A stretch of DNA of 8,707 bases, from assembly GCA_964398315.1 (NCBI GenBank), contig CAYNMV010000109.1, forward strand, positions 1 to 8,707. Reading direction: 5' to 3'. Source of the stretch: JADLCB01 sp964398315 (GTDB taxonomy: Bacteria > Planctomycetota > Phycisphaerae > Tepidisphaerales > Tepidisphaeraceae). This document shows, piece by piece, positions 1 through 6,144 of the stretch. The first letter of the stretch is position 1. Each line of letters begins with the position of its first letter. The position numbers and the translations under genes are program-made. A model generated the notes under the pieces. That model was not told where the DNA came from. It saw only the letters and a list, made by a program, of their open reading frames with translations, and did no database searches.

Positions 1-1
1 C

Positions 2-646
2 CAACCGCCGCCCGCCCCGCCACCACCGCCGCCGCCGCCATCCTCCCCCCCGCCGCGATCCGAATCGGCCGAAAGCACTTCCACCACTTCGGCATCCAGC
101 CAGCCCGATATCCGCGCCACCGACCTGCTGATGGCGCCGCGGGTGTCGGTGGGCGCAGCAGCGCCGCCGATCTCCGCTGTTAACCTGGATGGCCGGCCGA
201 TCACGCTCGAGTCACTGCCGCGCAAGCCACTGGTGATGATCTTCGGATCACACTCGTGTCCCTCGTTCCGCCAGCGCTTGCCGCAGTTGAAAGAACTGGC
301 CGATACCTACCAGCGGCGCGTGCATTTCGTCATCATCTACACGCGCGAAGCGCACGCGATCGGCGAGTGGGAGGTGCAGCGCAACAAGGATGAGCGGATC
401 GAGGTGCACCAGCCGGCCGACCTGCCCGCCCGGCGCACGCTGGCGGCCGAGGCCACCCGGCCAGTGTCGAAAGTGATTGATGTCGCGGTGGATGTCATGA
501 GCGATGACACCGCCCGCGCCTATGGCCTGTTCCCCAACGGCGCGGTGGTGCTCTCCCGTGATCGAACCATCATCGGCTTCCAGAAATGGGTGGACCCGTT
601 CGCCCTGGCCGAGCTGATCGGTGAAGCCACCCGCCCGAGCCGCTGA
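2..646 (+). CDS. Deiodinase-like thioredoxin-fold protein, N-terminus outside the window
   Basis: Seen: after the Met codon at 131 the protein has a thioredoxin-like core: GxxAPPISAVNLDGRPITL at the start, a beta strand, then FGSHSCPSFRQRLPQL with a single Cys (TGT codon 257-259; residue 43 counted from Met 131), then VIIYTREAH and GEWEVQ. Known: the GS-x-x-C-P-x-F loop followed by Y-x-R/x-EAH-x-x-x-W is the signature of the iodothyronine-deiodinase-like branch of the thioredoxin superfamily. Bacterial members use Cys where animal enzymes use selenocysteine, and their substrate is generally unknown. Start choice: the frame has no stop from base 2, and Met 131 lacks a Shine-Dalgarno sequence. 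The upstream codons read as a Pro-rich stretch followed by a Ser/Thr/Glu-rich linker with normal coding codon use (GCC, CTG, ATC, CGC). I infer a longer protein whose signal peptide or anchor lies left of the window, which would make the domain periplasmic or cell-surface. There is no CXXC, so a disulfide oxidoreductase of the TlpA type is less likely. It is convergent with the next gene. Confidence 0.72.
   Translation, partial: QPPPAPPPPPPPPSSPPPRSESAESTSTTSASSQPDIRATDLLMAPRVSVGAAAPPISAVNLDGRPITLESLPRKPLVMIFGSHSCPSFRQRLPQLKELADTYQRRVHFVIIYTREAHAIGEWEVQRNKDERIEVHQPADLPARRTLAAEATRPVSKVIDVAVDVMSDDTARAYGLFPNGAVVLSRDRTIIGFQKWVDPFALAELIGEATRPSR
17..40 (+). repeat. Tandem proline codons (CCG/CCA) in a linker
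   Basis: Eight consecutive CCG or CCA codons in the frame of the thioredoxin-fold gene encode an uninterrupted Pro-8 run, flanked by further Pro-rich codons on both sides. This reads as a rigid, low-complexity linker between an N-terminal anchor or export signal and the folded domain. Such trinucleotide runs can change length by slippage, which would alter linker length without breaking the frame. Confidence 0.5.
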
Positions 647-732
647 GCCGCTCGCAGCACCGCCGGCAGTGTAGCTCAGATCAGCGCACACCTGGGGCAC
701 GAGACATCCGTGCAACGATCAGGGCTGCTCAC

Positions 733-748
733 GGAGGATGAAGCCTCC
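733..748. terminator. Weak hairpin between convergent genes
   Basis: GGAGG, a 6-base loop and CCTCC form a 5-bp GC-rich hairpin in the 152-base gap between the stop of the thioredoxin-fold gene and the stop of the convergent large gene. It has no T-tract on either strand, so it is at best a weak bidirectional stop. It is the only clear hairpin I see in this gap. Confidence 0.22.
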
Positions 749-798
749 TGCCCCGTTAGGCGACCTCGCCAGCCTGGCTCACCGCCTGCTGATGGCTG

Positions 799-3700
799 TC
801 ATTCATAGGCCCCGATGCCACCGAAGCGCAGGACCGGCTCAACATCGCGCATCTCGGCCGGATCGATCGCCTTGTGATGCATCTGCACGTCGATGCCGAC
901 GATCTTGATCGGATAGGCCGGCACGTTGCCCCCGGGACCACGCCACTGTGAACCGGGTGTAAAGTTGCGGATGGGTGAACGGGCCGGGTCGATGAAGTAG
1001 CGCATGAAGCGCCAGCCTTCGAAGTTGACGGCCCGATCGGCCGACCAGTCCGCCCCATCGGTGCGCCACAGCTTGCCGTTGGCATCCTCGATGCGGTAGT
1101 TGATTCGGCCCCAGTTGGCGTTGCCCTTCACCCACAGCCCCAGCGTCTGCGGCTGGCCCGGCACCTCAACCGGCTGGCGGAGCCGGAGCGTCACATACTC
1201 CGCCACCAGCGGTTCGATGCCCGGGGTCTTGTTCAGTTCCACTTCCAGGCACGGCCCGCGCTGCTCATCGTCCACCTGCCGCAGCGTGAAATCGCCTGGC
1301 CGGCGCCAGATGGTCTGCAGGCTCTCATCCCGGACCAGTTCCCATTCCTCCACGCGGTTCATCGGATTGGCAGGCTCATAGCCTGCGGGGGGCTGGTCCT
1401 TGGGATAGCGCCGGCCGGTGACGCTGACATGCTGCACCGCCTCGGGGCTGATCAGGTAAGTGGCGGCCGTTGCGGTGGGCACGGTGATCTTGCCGCCTTC
1501 CGTCTGGAGCGTCTTGGATCGGCCGTAGAAGTCCACGAACGTAACGGACAGGTCCCGGCCAAAGTCATACGTCAAGTCGGCCTCGCCGCGCGCGGTCCAC
1601 ATGGCATAGGCATAGTCAGGCGTGCTGCGCTGCCGGTGCAGCTCGATGGCGTAGACCGACAGCGCCCCGGTTGGCAGCACGCGCGTCCGCCTGGCCTTGT
1701 CCAGGACGCGCGTGGCCGTGGCCACGCCCACATAGGCGGGCTTGGGGTAGAACAGCGGCATGCGCCGCACCAGCCCGATGCCACCATAGACCGTGTTGAA
1801 ATAGCTGCCGCCCTGGTCGGCCAGCGAACCGGGGCCGATGTGGTCAAAGCCGTAGGCGTGCGAGAGCAGGATATCGCGCACGTAATACTCGGCCTGGGTA
1901 TCCGCGCCGATGAGCCGGTCGCGGCGATAGGTGAACTCGTAGGTGCCGGTCATCCGCGGCTCGTGGCCATACTTGCGGGCAATCTCCCGCGCCATCCAGG
2001 TGGCCATGATGCCGTGCTCACTGATGACTTCCGGCATGATCGTCTGGCTGGGGGCTTCGATGCCGATGTAGTCGGCGTACTTCATGTCGAAGCCGAAGCG
2101 CAGCAGGTCGGCCATCAGCTTGGCGGTGCCGCTGGAGTTGCCGACGATGATCTTCAGGTCCGGGTGCTGCTCGCGATAGAACTGGCCGATCACATTCGCC
2201 AGCTGGGCTGTGCGCTGGGCCGCCCCCAGTGCCTTCTCATCAAACGTCGGCTCAGCGCCGGCCAGTTCCTCGGGCATGGTGTTGGGGAAGCCTTCATGGA
2301 AGATCAGCACATTGTTGCAGCTGGGATAGCGCTCGCGCATCTTGCGGAGCTGCTCGGCCACTTTTTCCTTGCGCTCCTCCACCGTACTGAGATAGACCCA
2401 GCCGAAGGGATTGCTGAACGACGCGAGCGTCAGCTTCCACGGCTTCATCTCTTCTTCCGAATAGTTTCTGGCAACCGTTCGGCGGATTCCCGCCTTCAGG
2501 TGCAGCGGACCGGCGATGTTCAGGTCTGAGGTCGTCAGGTGCGATCCGCCAAACCACCAGACGCTGTAGGGTGATTCATACCCGGCCTCGCGCGTGTCGG
2601 GGCCAAGCAGGGCGAAGGCGGCATCGTGGGTGAGGATCGTCTCGCCGTCGATTTCCTCCAGGATGAACTGCAGGCCGTAATAGCCCAGTTCCGGCATGGC
2701 CAGCGGAACCGTGATCGATGCCTCCTCGCCGGCATCAAGCGGATCAAAGGCCCATTTCTCCCGGCGCAGCTCCTTGCCATCGACATCACTGATGATGGCC
2801 TGAAGACTGTACCTGCCCGCGCGGGTTGCCCTGATCAGCGCGGTTGTCTCGGGCTTTTCATCGTTGTGGAAAATGTTGCCGGGCTGGGATTGCACCAGGC
2901 GCAGCTCAACGGGCGCCCGCTCGAGGGTCACGCCAAAGATGTTGGCCGCGCTTGGAGGGCCGACGGGCTTGCGTGTGAAGTCAAAGCCCACCTGGATCGT
3001 GCCGCAGCGGCCCAGGATCTCGAAATCGAGGAACGGCCCGATTTTGAGCACGCTGGCCGGGTCCTGGTCTGCCCGGCTGACCAGGTCCAGCATCTCACCG
3101 ATCGGCAGCTTGACGGCCGCCAGGTACAGCGGCAATTCCTGCTCGCCCCGGCGCACCGTGCCCACCTGGCGGATATGCTCGGGCAGCGGTTCGCCCGGTC
3201 GCGGCAACGCCACCGCACTGTCGGCAAACCCATCGCCCCGCCCCACCCGGCTGCTGCTGGCGTAGCGGGTCAGGCGAACGGTCATCAGCGGGTCGCGGGC
3301 CGGATCGGGATCCACCGCAAACAGCACCCACGCCCGATGGTAATAGGCCTGGGGCACGCTGATCAGCTGCGATTCGGGCATCCCATCGAAGGCGGTGCGC
3401 GAGAGGAACTCATCGCACTCCAGCGCCCATGAGCCTTTCATCTCCCGCACCAGCCCGATATCGCCCGAGCCCGCCCCATCGGCCACGTACATCGGCACCC
3501 CCGCCACCTCGGTCAGCCCGGTGGGCAGGGAGATGGCCGCCTCCTTCATCGCCCCCGCCCGGGCGACGGCGGCATAGTTGATCGGCAGGTAGCGGTCGAA
3601 GCGCGGATGAACAAAAGACCGCTGATCGCGCACCTCACCCCCTTCGGGCAGGCGGATCGCCAGCGATTCGAAGGCCGCCGGCTTGTCAATCCGGCCGGCG

Positions 3701-4212
3701 TAGCGGTCATCGAGATACAACTGCACACCGCCCTCATCGGGCACCACCTTCAGCTCGATGAAGGTTTCGATGGCGCTGGGCATCTGCAGCCAGCTGTCCA
3801 GCAGGGCCTGTTGCTGCTTGTCGGTGTAGCGGATGGTGCGCGGGCGGATGAAATACTCGATGCCCATCTGCTGGAAGGCGAGCCGGGCGGCGGGAATGAC
3901 CGTCTCACCGACTTTCTCATCGCCGGGCAGGATGCGCACCACCTGCTGGCTGCCATCCGCCCAGCGGAACGTCAGCATCGCCGGCGCCGCCGAGCCCAGG
4001 CGAAACGCCGCCGCCACCGCCTCCCCCGCCGCAGCCGGGGCGATCACCACCTCACCCGCCTCCTCACCGGCCGGTGCGGCCTGCGCGGCGGCCCACATGG
4101 GGCACGCCATGATCAGCAGCACCGCCACCCAGCGCCCCCGCCACGCGCCCCCCGCCCGCCTGATCCGATCACCCGCCTGCCACCAAACCGCCTTACGCAT
4201 CGAAGGTGTCAT
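799..4212 (-). CDS. Large exported multidomain glycoside-hydrolase-like protein
   Basis: 1137 residues, not recognised as a named family. The start at 4212 has GGAG nine bases upstream (4222-4225); Met5 has none. An Arg-rich N-region, hydrophobic VAVLLIMA and AAAQA|A form a signal peptide (about 1-45); IMAC at 34-37 is an imperfect lipobox, so a lipoprotein is possible. Residues ~55-420 are beta-rich and unassigned. Residues ~430-537 look like the Ig-like sandwich that often precedes clan GH-A barrels (PGNIF, then D-x-DGKEL, then GYYGLQF). Residues ~545-800 resemble a (beta/alpha)8 barrel: SPYSVWWFGGSH, FHEG with E640 as candidate acid/base, KIIVGNSSG, GIEAPS (E719), and GTYEFTYR with E759 as candidate nucleophile. 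Residues ~865-922 resemble a small C-terminal beta domain (MWT, VDFYG, TYLISP). Residues ~985-1137 resemble a galactose-binding-like carbohydrate-binding jelly roll (LGLWVKG, EGWRF, VGIDVQ). Inference: a secreted polysaccharide-degrading or -binding protein; the substrate cannot be read from the sequence. Divergent from the LonN gene. Confidence 0.8.
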   Translation of the reverse strand: MTPSMRKAVWWQAGDRIRRAGGAWRGRWVAVLLIMACPMWAAAQAAPAGEEAGEVVIAPAAAGEAVAAAFRLGSAAPAMLTFRWADGSQQVVRILPGDEKVGETVIPAARLAFQQMGIEYFIRPRTIRYTDKQQQALLDSWLQMPSAIETFIELKVVPDEGGVQLYLDDRYAGRIDKPAAFESLAIRLPEGGEVRDQRSFVHPRFDRYLPINYAAVARAGAMKEAAISLPTGLTEVAGVPMYVADGAGSGDIGLVREMKGSWALECDEFLSRTAFDGMPESQLISVPQAYYHRAWVLFAVDPDPARDPLMTVRLTRYASSSRVGRGDGFADSAVALPRPGEPLPEHIRQVGTVRRGEQELPLYLAAVKLPIGEMLDLVSRADQDPASVLKIGPFLDFEILGRCGTIQVGFDFTRKPVGPPSAANIFGVTLERAPVELRLVQSQPGNIFHNDEKPETTALIRATRAGRYSLQAIISDVDGKELRREKWAFDPLDAGEEASITVPLAMPELGYYGLQFILEEIDGETILTHDAAFALLGPDTREAGYESPYSVWWFGGSHLTTSDLNIAGPLHLKAGIRRTVARNYSEEEMKPWKLTLASFSNPFGWVYLSTVEERKEKVAEQLRKMRERYPSCNNVLIFHEGFPNTMPEELAGAEPTFDEKALGAAQRTAQLANVIGQFYREQHPDLKIIVGNSSGTAKLMADLLRFGFDMKYADYIGIEAPSQTIMPEVISEHGIMATWMAREIARKYGHEPRMTGTYEFTYRRDRLIGADTQAEYYVRDILLSHAYGFDHIGPGSLADQGGSYFNTVYGGIGLVRRMPLFYPKPAYVGVATATRVLDKARRTRVLPTGALSVYAIELHRQRSTPDYAYAMWTARGEADLTYDFGRDLSVTFVDFYGRSKTLQTEGGKITVPTATAATYLISPEAVQHVSVTGRRYPKDQPPAGYEPANPMNRVEEWELVRDESLQTIWRRPGDFTLRQVDDEQRGPCLEVELNKTPGIEPLVAEYVTLRLRQPVEVPGQPQTLGLWVKGNANWGRINYRIEDANGKLWRTDGADWSADRAVNFEGWRFMRYFIDPARSPIRNFTPGSQWRGPGGNVPAYPIKIVGIDVQMHHKAIDPAEMRDVEPVLRFGGIGAYE

Positions 4213-4422
4213 AGCCTGCTGCTCCGCGAATTGCCGCCCGGGGCGGAAAGGGTCATACTGGCTGCTGAACCGAACTGCCGGACGCTAACGGAAGAGCGCC
4301 CGCAAGACCATGATAACCCGTGCCGCCCCCTGCGCCGATGCCCGTACATGCCCCGCGCGGGCTTATTCCGCCCAATCCCCTGCCTGCGCGATTTCCCTGG
4401 GCCCGGCGACGGCAATGCGCCT

Positions 4423-4426
4423 AGGA
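4423..4426 (+). promoter_or_regulatory. Ribosome binding site deciding a GTG start
   Basis: AGGA, seven bases before the GTG at 4434. It supports this non-ATG codon as the true start of the LonN-domain gene; the conserved domain begins only a dozen codons further on and there is no ATG between them. Confidence 0.6.
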
Positions 4427-4433
4427 TTGGATC

Positions 4434-5111
4434 GTGACCTGTCAACAGCCCGAAGGCGGGTTGGACCTGAGGAAGGTGGCGCTGTTCCCGCTGCCCAACG
4501 TTGTTCTGTTCCCCACGGCCATCCTGCCCCTGCACATCTTCGAAGAGCGCTACAAAGCCATGACCCGCGACGCCCTGGCCGGCAGCCGGCTGGTGGCCAT
4601 GGCCCTGCTGCGCCCGGGCTGGGAGATGAACTACTACGGCCGGCCCGAGATCGAGCCGGTGGTCTGCGTCGGGCGGATCATCTCCGATGAGCGCCTGCCC
4701 GATGGCAAATACAATTTCCTGCTCCAGGGCATCCAGCGGGCCCGCATCGTGCGGGAGCATCCCACCCAGCCCTACCGCACGGCCCGCCTCCAGCCGCTGG
4801 TTGAGCCGCCCATCATGGAAATCGACGTGGCCAGCGAACGCCAGCGCCTGGCCGAGATCTTCGAAGGCGGCCTGCTGGCCCAGACCAGCGTCGGCCGGCA
4901 ATTTCGCGATATCCTCTCCAGCCCCCTGAGCACCCCCCAGATCGCCGACCTGATCGCTTTTAACCTGCTTGAGGATGTCCAGCTCAAGCAGTCGCTGCTG
5001 GCCGACTGCGATGTGGTCCGCCGGATCAACCGCGTCATCGAAGCCTTGCGCGAACTGCGCCCTGTCCTTGAAGCCGCCATGCGCTCCCGCCGGGGCCAAT
5101 CCCTCAATTAG
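4434..5111 (+). CDS. Stand-alone Lon N-terminal (LonN, PUA-like) domain protein
   Basis: 225 residues starting at GTG with a well-spaced AGGA. Residues 13-125 match the Lon substrate-binding domain: VALFPLPNVVLFPTAILPLH, then IFEERYKAM, a GRIISDERLPDGKYN turn and FLLQGIQRARI. Residues ~130-215 form the helical part that follows this domain in Lon proteases (IADLIAFNLLEDVQLKQ, then the DVVRRINRVIEAL helix). No AAA+ Walker motifs and no Ser-Lys protease domain follow, so it is not a Lon protease. Known: such short LonN proteins are widespread in bacteria and their role is poorly defined; the domain binds polypeptide in Lon, so a role in substrate recognition or protein quality control is an inference. 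Cytoplasmic, no signal peptide. The next gene on the same strand starts 108 bases downstream, so co-transcription is possible but not shown. Confidence 0.88.
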   Translation: MTCQQPEGGLDLRKVALFPLPNVVLFPTAILPLHIFEERYKAMTRDALAGSRLVAMALLRPGWEMNYYGRPEIEPVVCVGRIISDERLPDGKYNFLLQGIQRARIVREHPTQPYRTARLQPLVEPPIMEIDVASERQRLAEIFEGGLLAQTSVGRQFRDILSSPLSTPQIADLIAFNLLEDVQLKQSLLADCDVVRRINRVIEALRELRPVLEAAMRSRRGQSLN

Positions 5112-5219
5112 TGTCCCCCGCCCCTCCTGCGGTTCGCCGGACTGCCGCCCGCAGGGCTTTGCGTCGATGGGGGGTTCTGTAGAGAATGTGCCTGCCAACC
5201 GACTGTGGATGTACTGCGC

Positions 5220-5765
5220 ATGTGGTATTTCGCGTATGGGTCCAACCTGAATCAGCGTGCCGTGGCCGACTGGTGCCGCGATTACGGGTATCGCGCGCCC
5301 AATCTCAAGCACGCCCGGCCGGCGGTGCTGGATAATTACCGCCTCTGCTTCCCGATCTTCAGCGAGTATTGGGGCGGTGGGATCGGCGATATTGAGTATG
5401 ATCCGGGCAAGTACGTGGGGGGAGCACTGTTTGAGCTGACCGAGGCGGACATGAAGGTGCTGGATGCCAAGGTGGGCCGCCGGCTGGATGCCTCCGGGCG
5501 CGAGATCGGCGTCTATCGTCACCTGGAGGTGATCGTCTCGCCGCTGGGGGCGCGCAGCAAGCCGGTCAAGGCCATCACCTACCAGGGCACCCGGGTGGAA
5601 AAGGACCACATCCCCCCCACCCAGCACTACATGGACCTGGTCATCCAGGGCGCGTACAGCACTGGCCTGTCGATGATGTGGATCGCCTACCTCAAGAGCT
5701 TCAGCACCCAGGCCGGCAAGAAACCCCGCCCCCCCGGCCACGGCGATGCCGCACCCCGATTGTGA
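5220..5765 (+). CDS. Gamma-glutamylcyclotransferase-like protein (GGCT/AIG2 fold)
   Basis: 181 residues from ATG 5220. An alternative GTG at 5205 would add five residues. I prefer the ATG because family members begin M-x-YFAYGSNL and a weak GGA lies ten bases upstream. Seen: the YFAYGSNL loop at residues 3-10, which in this fold binds the gamma-glutamyl group; a strand pair around GGALFELTEADMKVLDAKVG; VYRHLEVIV; and the C-terminal YMDLVIQGAYSTGLS with a helix, typical of the family. Odd: human GGCT has LDEQEG with catalytic Glu98. The equivalent here is LDAKVG, which puts Val where the Glu should be, so cyclotransferase activity is doubtful. The tail after residue ~165 is Lys/Pro-rich and probably disordered. 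Known members release 5-oxoproline from gamma-glutamyl peptides or amines; the real substrate here is unknown. Cytoplasmic. It may share a transcript with the upstream LonN gene. Confidence 0.85.
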   Translation: MWYFAYGSNLNQRAVADWCRDYGYRAPNLKHARPAVLDNYRLCFPIFSEYWGGGIGDIEYDPGKYVGGALFELTEADMKVLDAKVGRRLDASGREIGVYRHLEVIVSPLGARSKPVKAITYQGTRVEKDHIPPTQHYMDLVIQGAYSTGLSMMWIAYLKSFSTQAGKKPRPPGHGDAAPRL

Positions 5766-5969
5766 GCCACACCCGCCACAGCACGCACACTGCACACGAC
5801 CGCTGACAGCCGATGCAAGCCAGCAGGCACGTTGCCTGTTCAGGGCCTGGTGCGTGTCGGTGGATGGTGCGGGTACCCGCCGGCTGTCCGGTCACGGCCC
5901 CCGCGCTGGCGCGCCGCACCGATGACCCGGCAACAGCCGGCCGGGCACGAGCGCACTGCACACAGGCAC
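5766..5969. other. Non-coding stretch left of the tracrRNA candidate
   Basis: About 200 bases between the cyclotransferase-like gene and the tracrRNA terminator. It holds one clear hairpin (5822-5840) and a 12-bp perfect palindrome GCGGGTACCCGC at 5869-5880 of unknown meaning. Short open frames here have no ribosome binding site and no recognisable product. I see no CRISPR repeat, tRNA or transposon end. Confidence 0.4.
5822..5840 (+). terminator. Hairpin downstream of the cyclotransferase-like gene
   Basis: CAGGCA, loop CGT, TGCCTG form a perfect 6-bp stem that extends by a G-T and an A-T pair, 57 bases after the stop codon. Only two T residues follow it, so it would be an atypical intrinsic terminator; it could instead be an mRNA 3'-end stabilising structure. 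Confidence 0.3.
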
Positions 5970-5997
5970 AAAAAAAACGCCCACGAGGTGGGCGTTT
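5970..5997 (-). terminator. Strong intrinsic terminator of the tracrRNA candidate
   Basis: The + strand carries eight A residues (5970-5977) and an inverted repeat AAACGCCCAC, GAG, GTGGGCGTTT (5975-5997). Read on the - strand this is a 10-bp GC-rich stem with a 3-nt loop followed by a run of U, a textbook rho-independent terminator. On the + strand the stem is followed by GTAGGG, not a T-tract, so it acts mainly on leftward transcription. No protein gene on the - strand reaches it from the right, which points to a small RNA as its user. Confidence 0.82.
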
Positions 5998-6090
5998 GTA
6001 GGGTTGTCCAAAGACATTGCCCTGCGCGAGATCCTTCTCAGAATCCATCGTTACCGTGATAGGATCCGGGAAAGGCCGCTCTGTTAGACT
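5970..6090 (-). ncRNA. Candidate tracrRNA for the adjacent Cas9
   Basis: A leftward transcript of about 120 nt is framed by a near-consensus promoter (6097-6126) and a strong terminator (5970-5997), directly upstream of cas9 on the opposite strand. Order from 5' to 3': an unpaired-capable stretch of ~44 nt (6090-6047) that would be the anti-repeat; a nexus-like hairpin (6046-6029) of GGAUUCU, GAGA loop (GNRA type) and AGGAUCU, seven pairs including two G-U; a CGCGCA linker; a second hairpin (6022-6001) with GGG/CCC outer pairs and UGUC-UUUG-GACA inner stem; then the terminator hairpin. Known: type II tracrRNAs consist of anti-repeat, nexus and terminal hairpins ending in an intrinsic terminator, and the Streptococcus pyogenes tracrRNA is likewise transcribed away from cas9 on the opposite strand. 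The missing proof is complementarity to the CRISPR repeat, which lies outside the window. The alternative is an unrelated small RNA or antisense RNA to the cas9 leader. Confidence 0.7.
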
Positions 6091-6096
6091 GATCAT

Positions 6097-6126
6097 AGTA
6101 TATACTTGCGGTTGCAGACATGTCAA
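6097..6126 (-). promoter_or_regulatory. Sigma-70-type promoter of the tracrRNA candidate
   Basis: On the - strand, a perfect -35 TTGACA (6126-6121) is followed after 18 bp by TATACT (6102-6097), one mismatch from the -10 consensus; TATATA with a 16-bp spacer is an alternative register. This predicts a start near 6090. The local A+T richness stands out from the GC-rich surroundings. The -35 box lies only 18 bases from the cas9 start codon, so this promoter sits inside the cas9 5' region. Confidence 0.75.
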
Positions 6127-6130
6127 TCAG

Positions 6131-6137
6131 AAAGGGG
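6131..6137 (+). promoter_or_regulatory. Ribosome binding site of cas9
   Basis: AAAGGGG, seven bases before ATG 6145. It fixes this ATG as the cas9 start; the only upstream in-frame start-like codon, TTG at 6112, has no such site and lies upstream of this one. Confidence 0.7.
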
Positions 6138-6144
6138 TCAGGGC

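Noticed and set aside
669..680. GTGTAGCTCAGA, reminiscent of a tRNA D-arm
   Set aside because: No acceptor, anticodon or T-arm can be folded around it; the TTC-loop consensus is absent nearby.
1429..2529. 366-residue open frame on the + strand
   Set aside because: It is antisense to the barrel region of the large exported protein; a low-complexity, His/Gly/Arg-rich translation without domain features.
4231..4259. Possible + strand promoter TTGCCG, 17 bp, CATACT before the LonN gene
   Set aside because: Each box matches only four of six consensus bases, and it lies 175 bases from the start codon in very GC-rich sequence; too weak to annotate.
4209..5795. 528-residue open frame on the - strand
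   Set aside because: It lies antisense across the LonN and cyclotransferase-like genes, both of which have clear family motifs. Long antisense frames arise by chance from strong GC3 bias; the translation shows no recognisable domain.
5869..5880. 12-bp palindrome GCGGGTACCCGC as a regulator site
   Set aside because: It is a single isolated copy, not placed near a promoter; palindromes of this kind occur by chance in GC-rich DNA.
5813..6059. Short + strand open frames (62 and 75 residues) upstream of cas9
   Set aside because: They overlap each other and the tracrRNA terminator, lack ribosome binding sites and show Arg/His/Pro-rich shadow composition.
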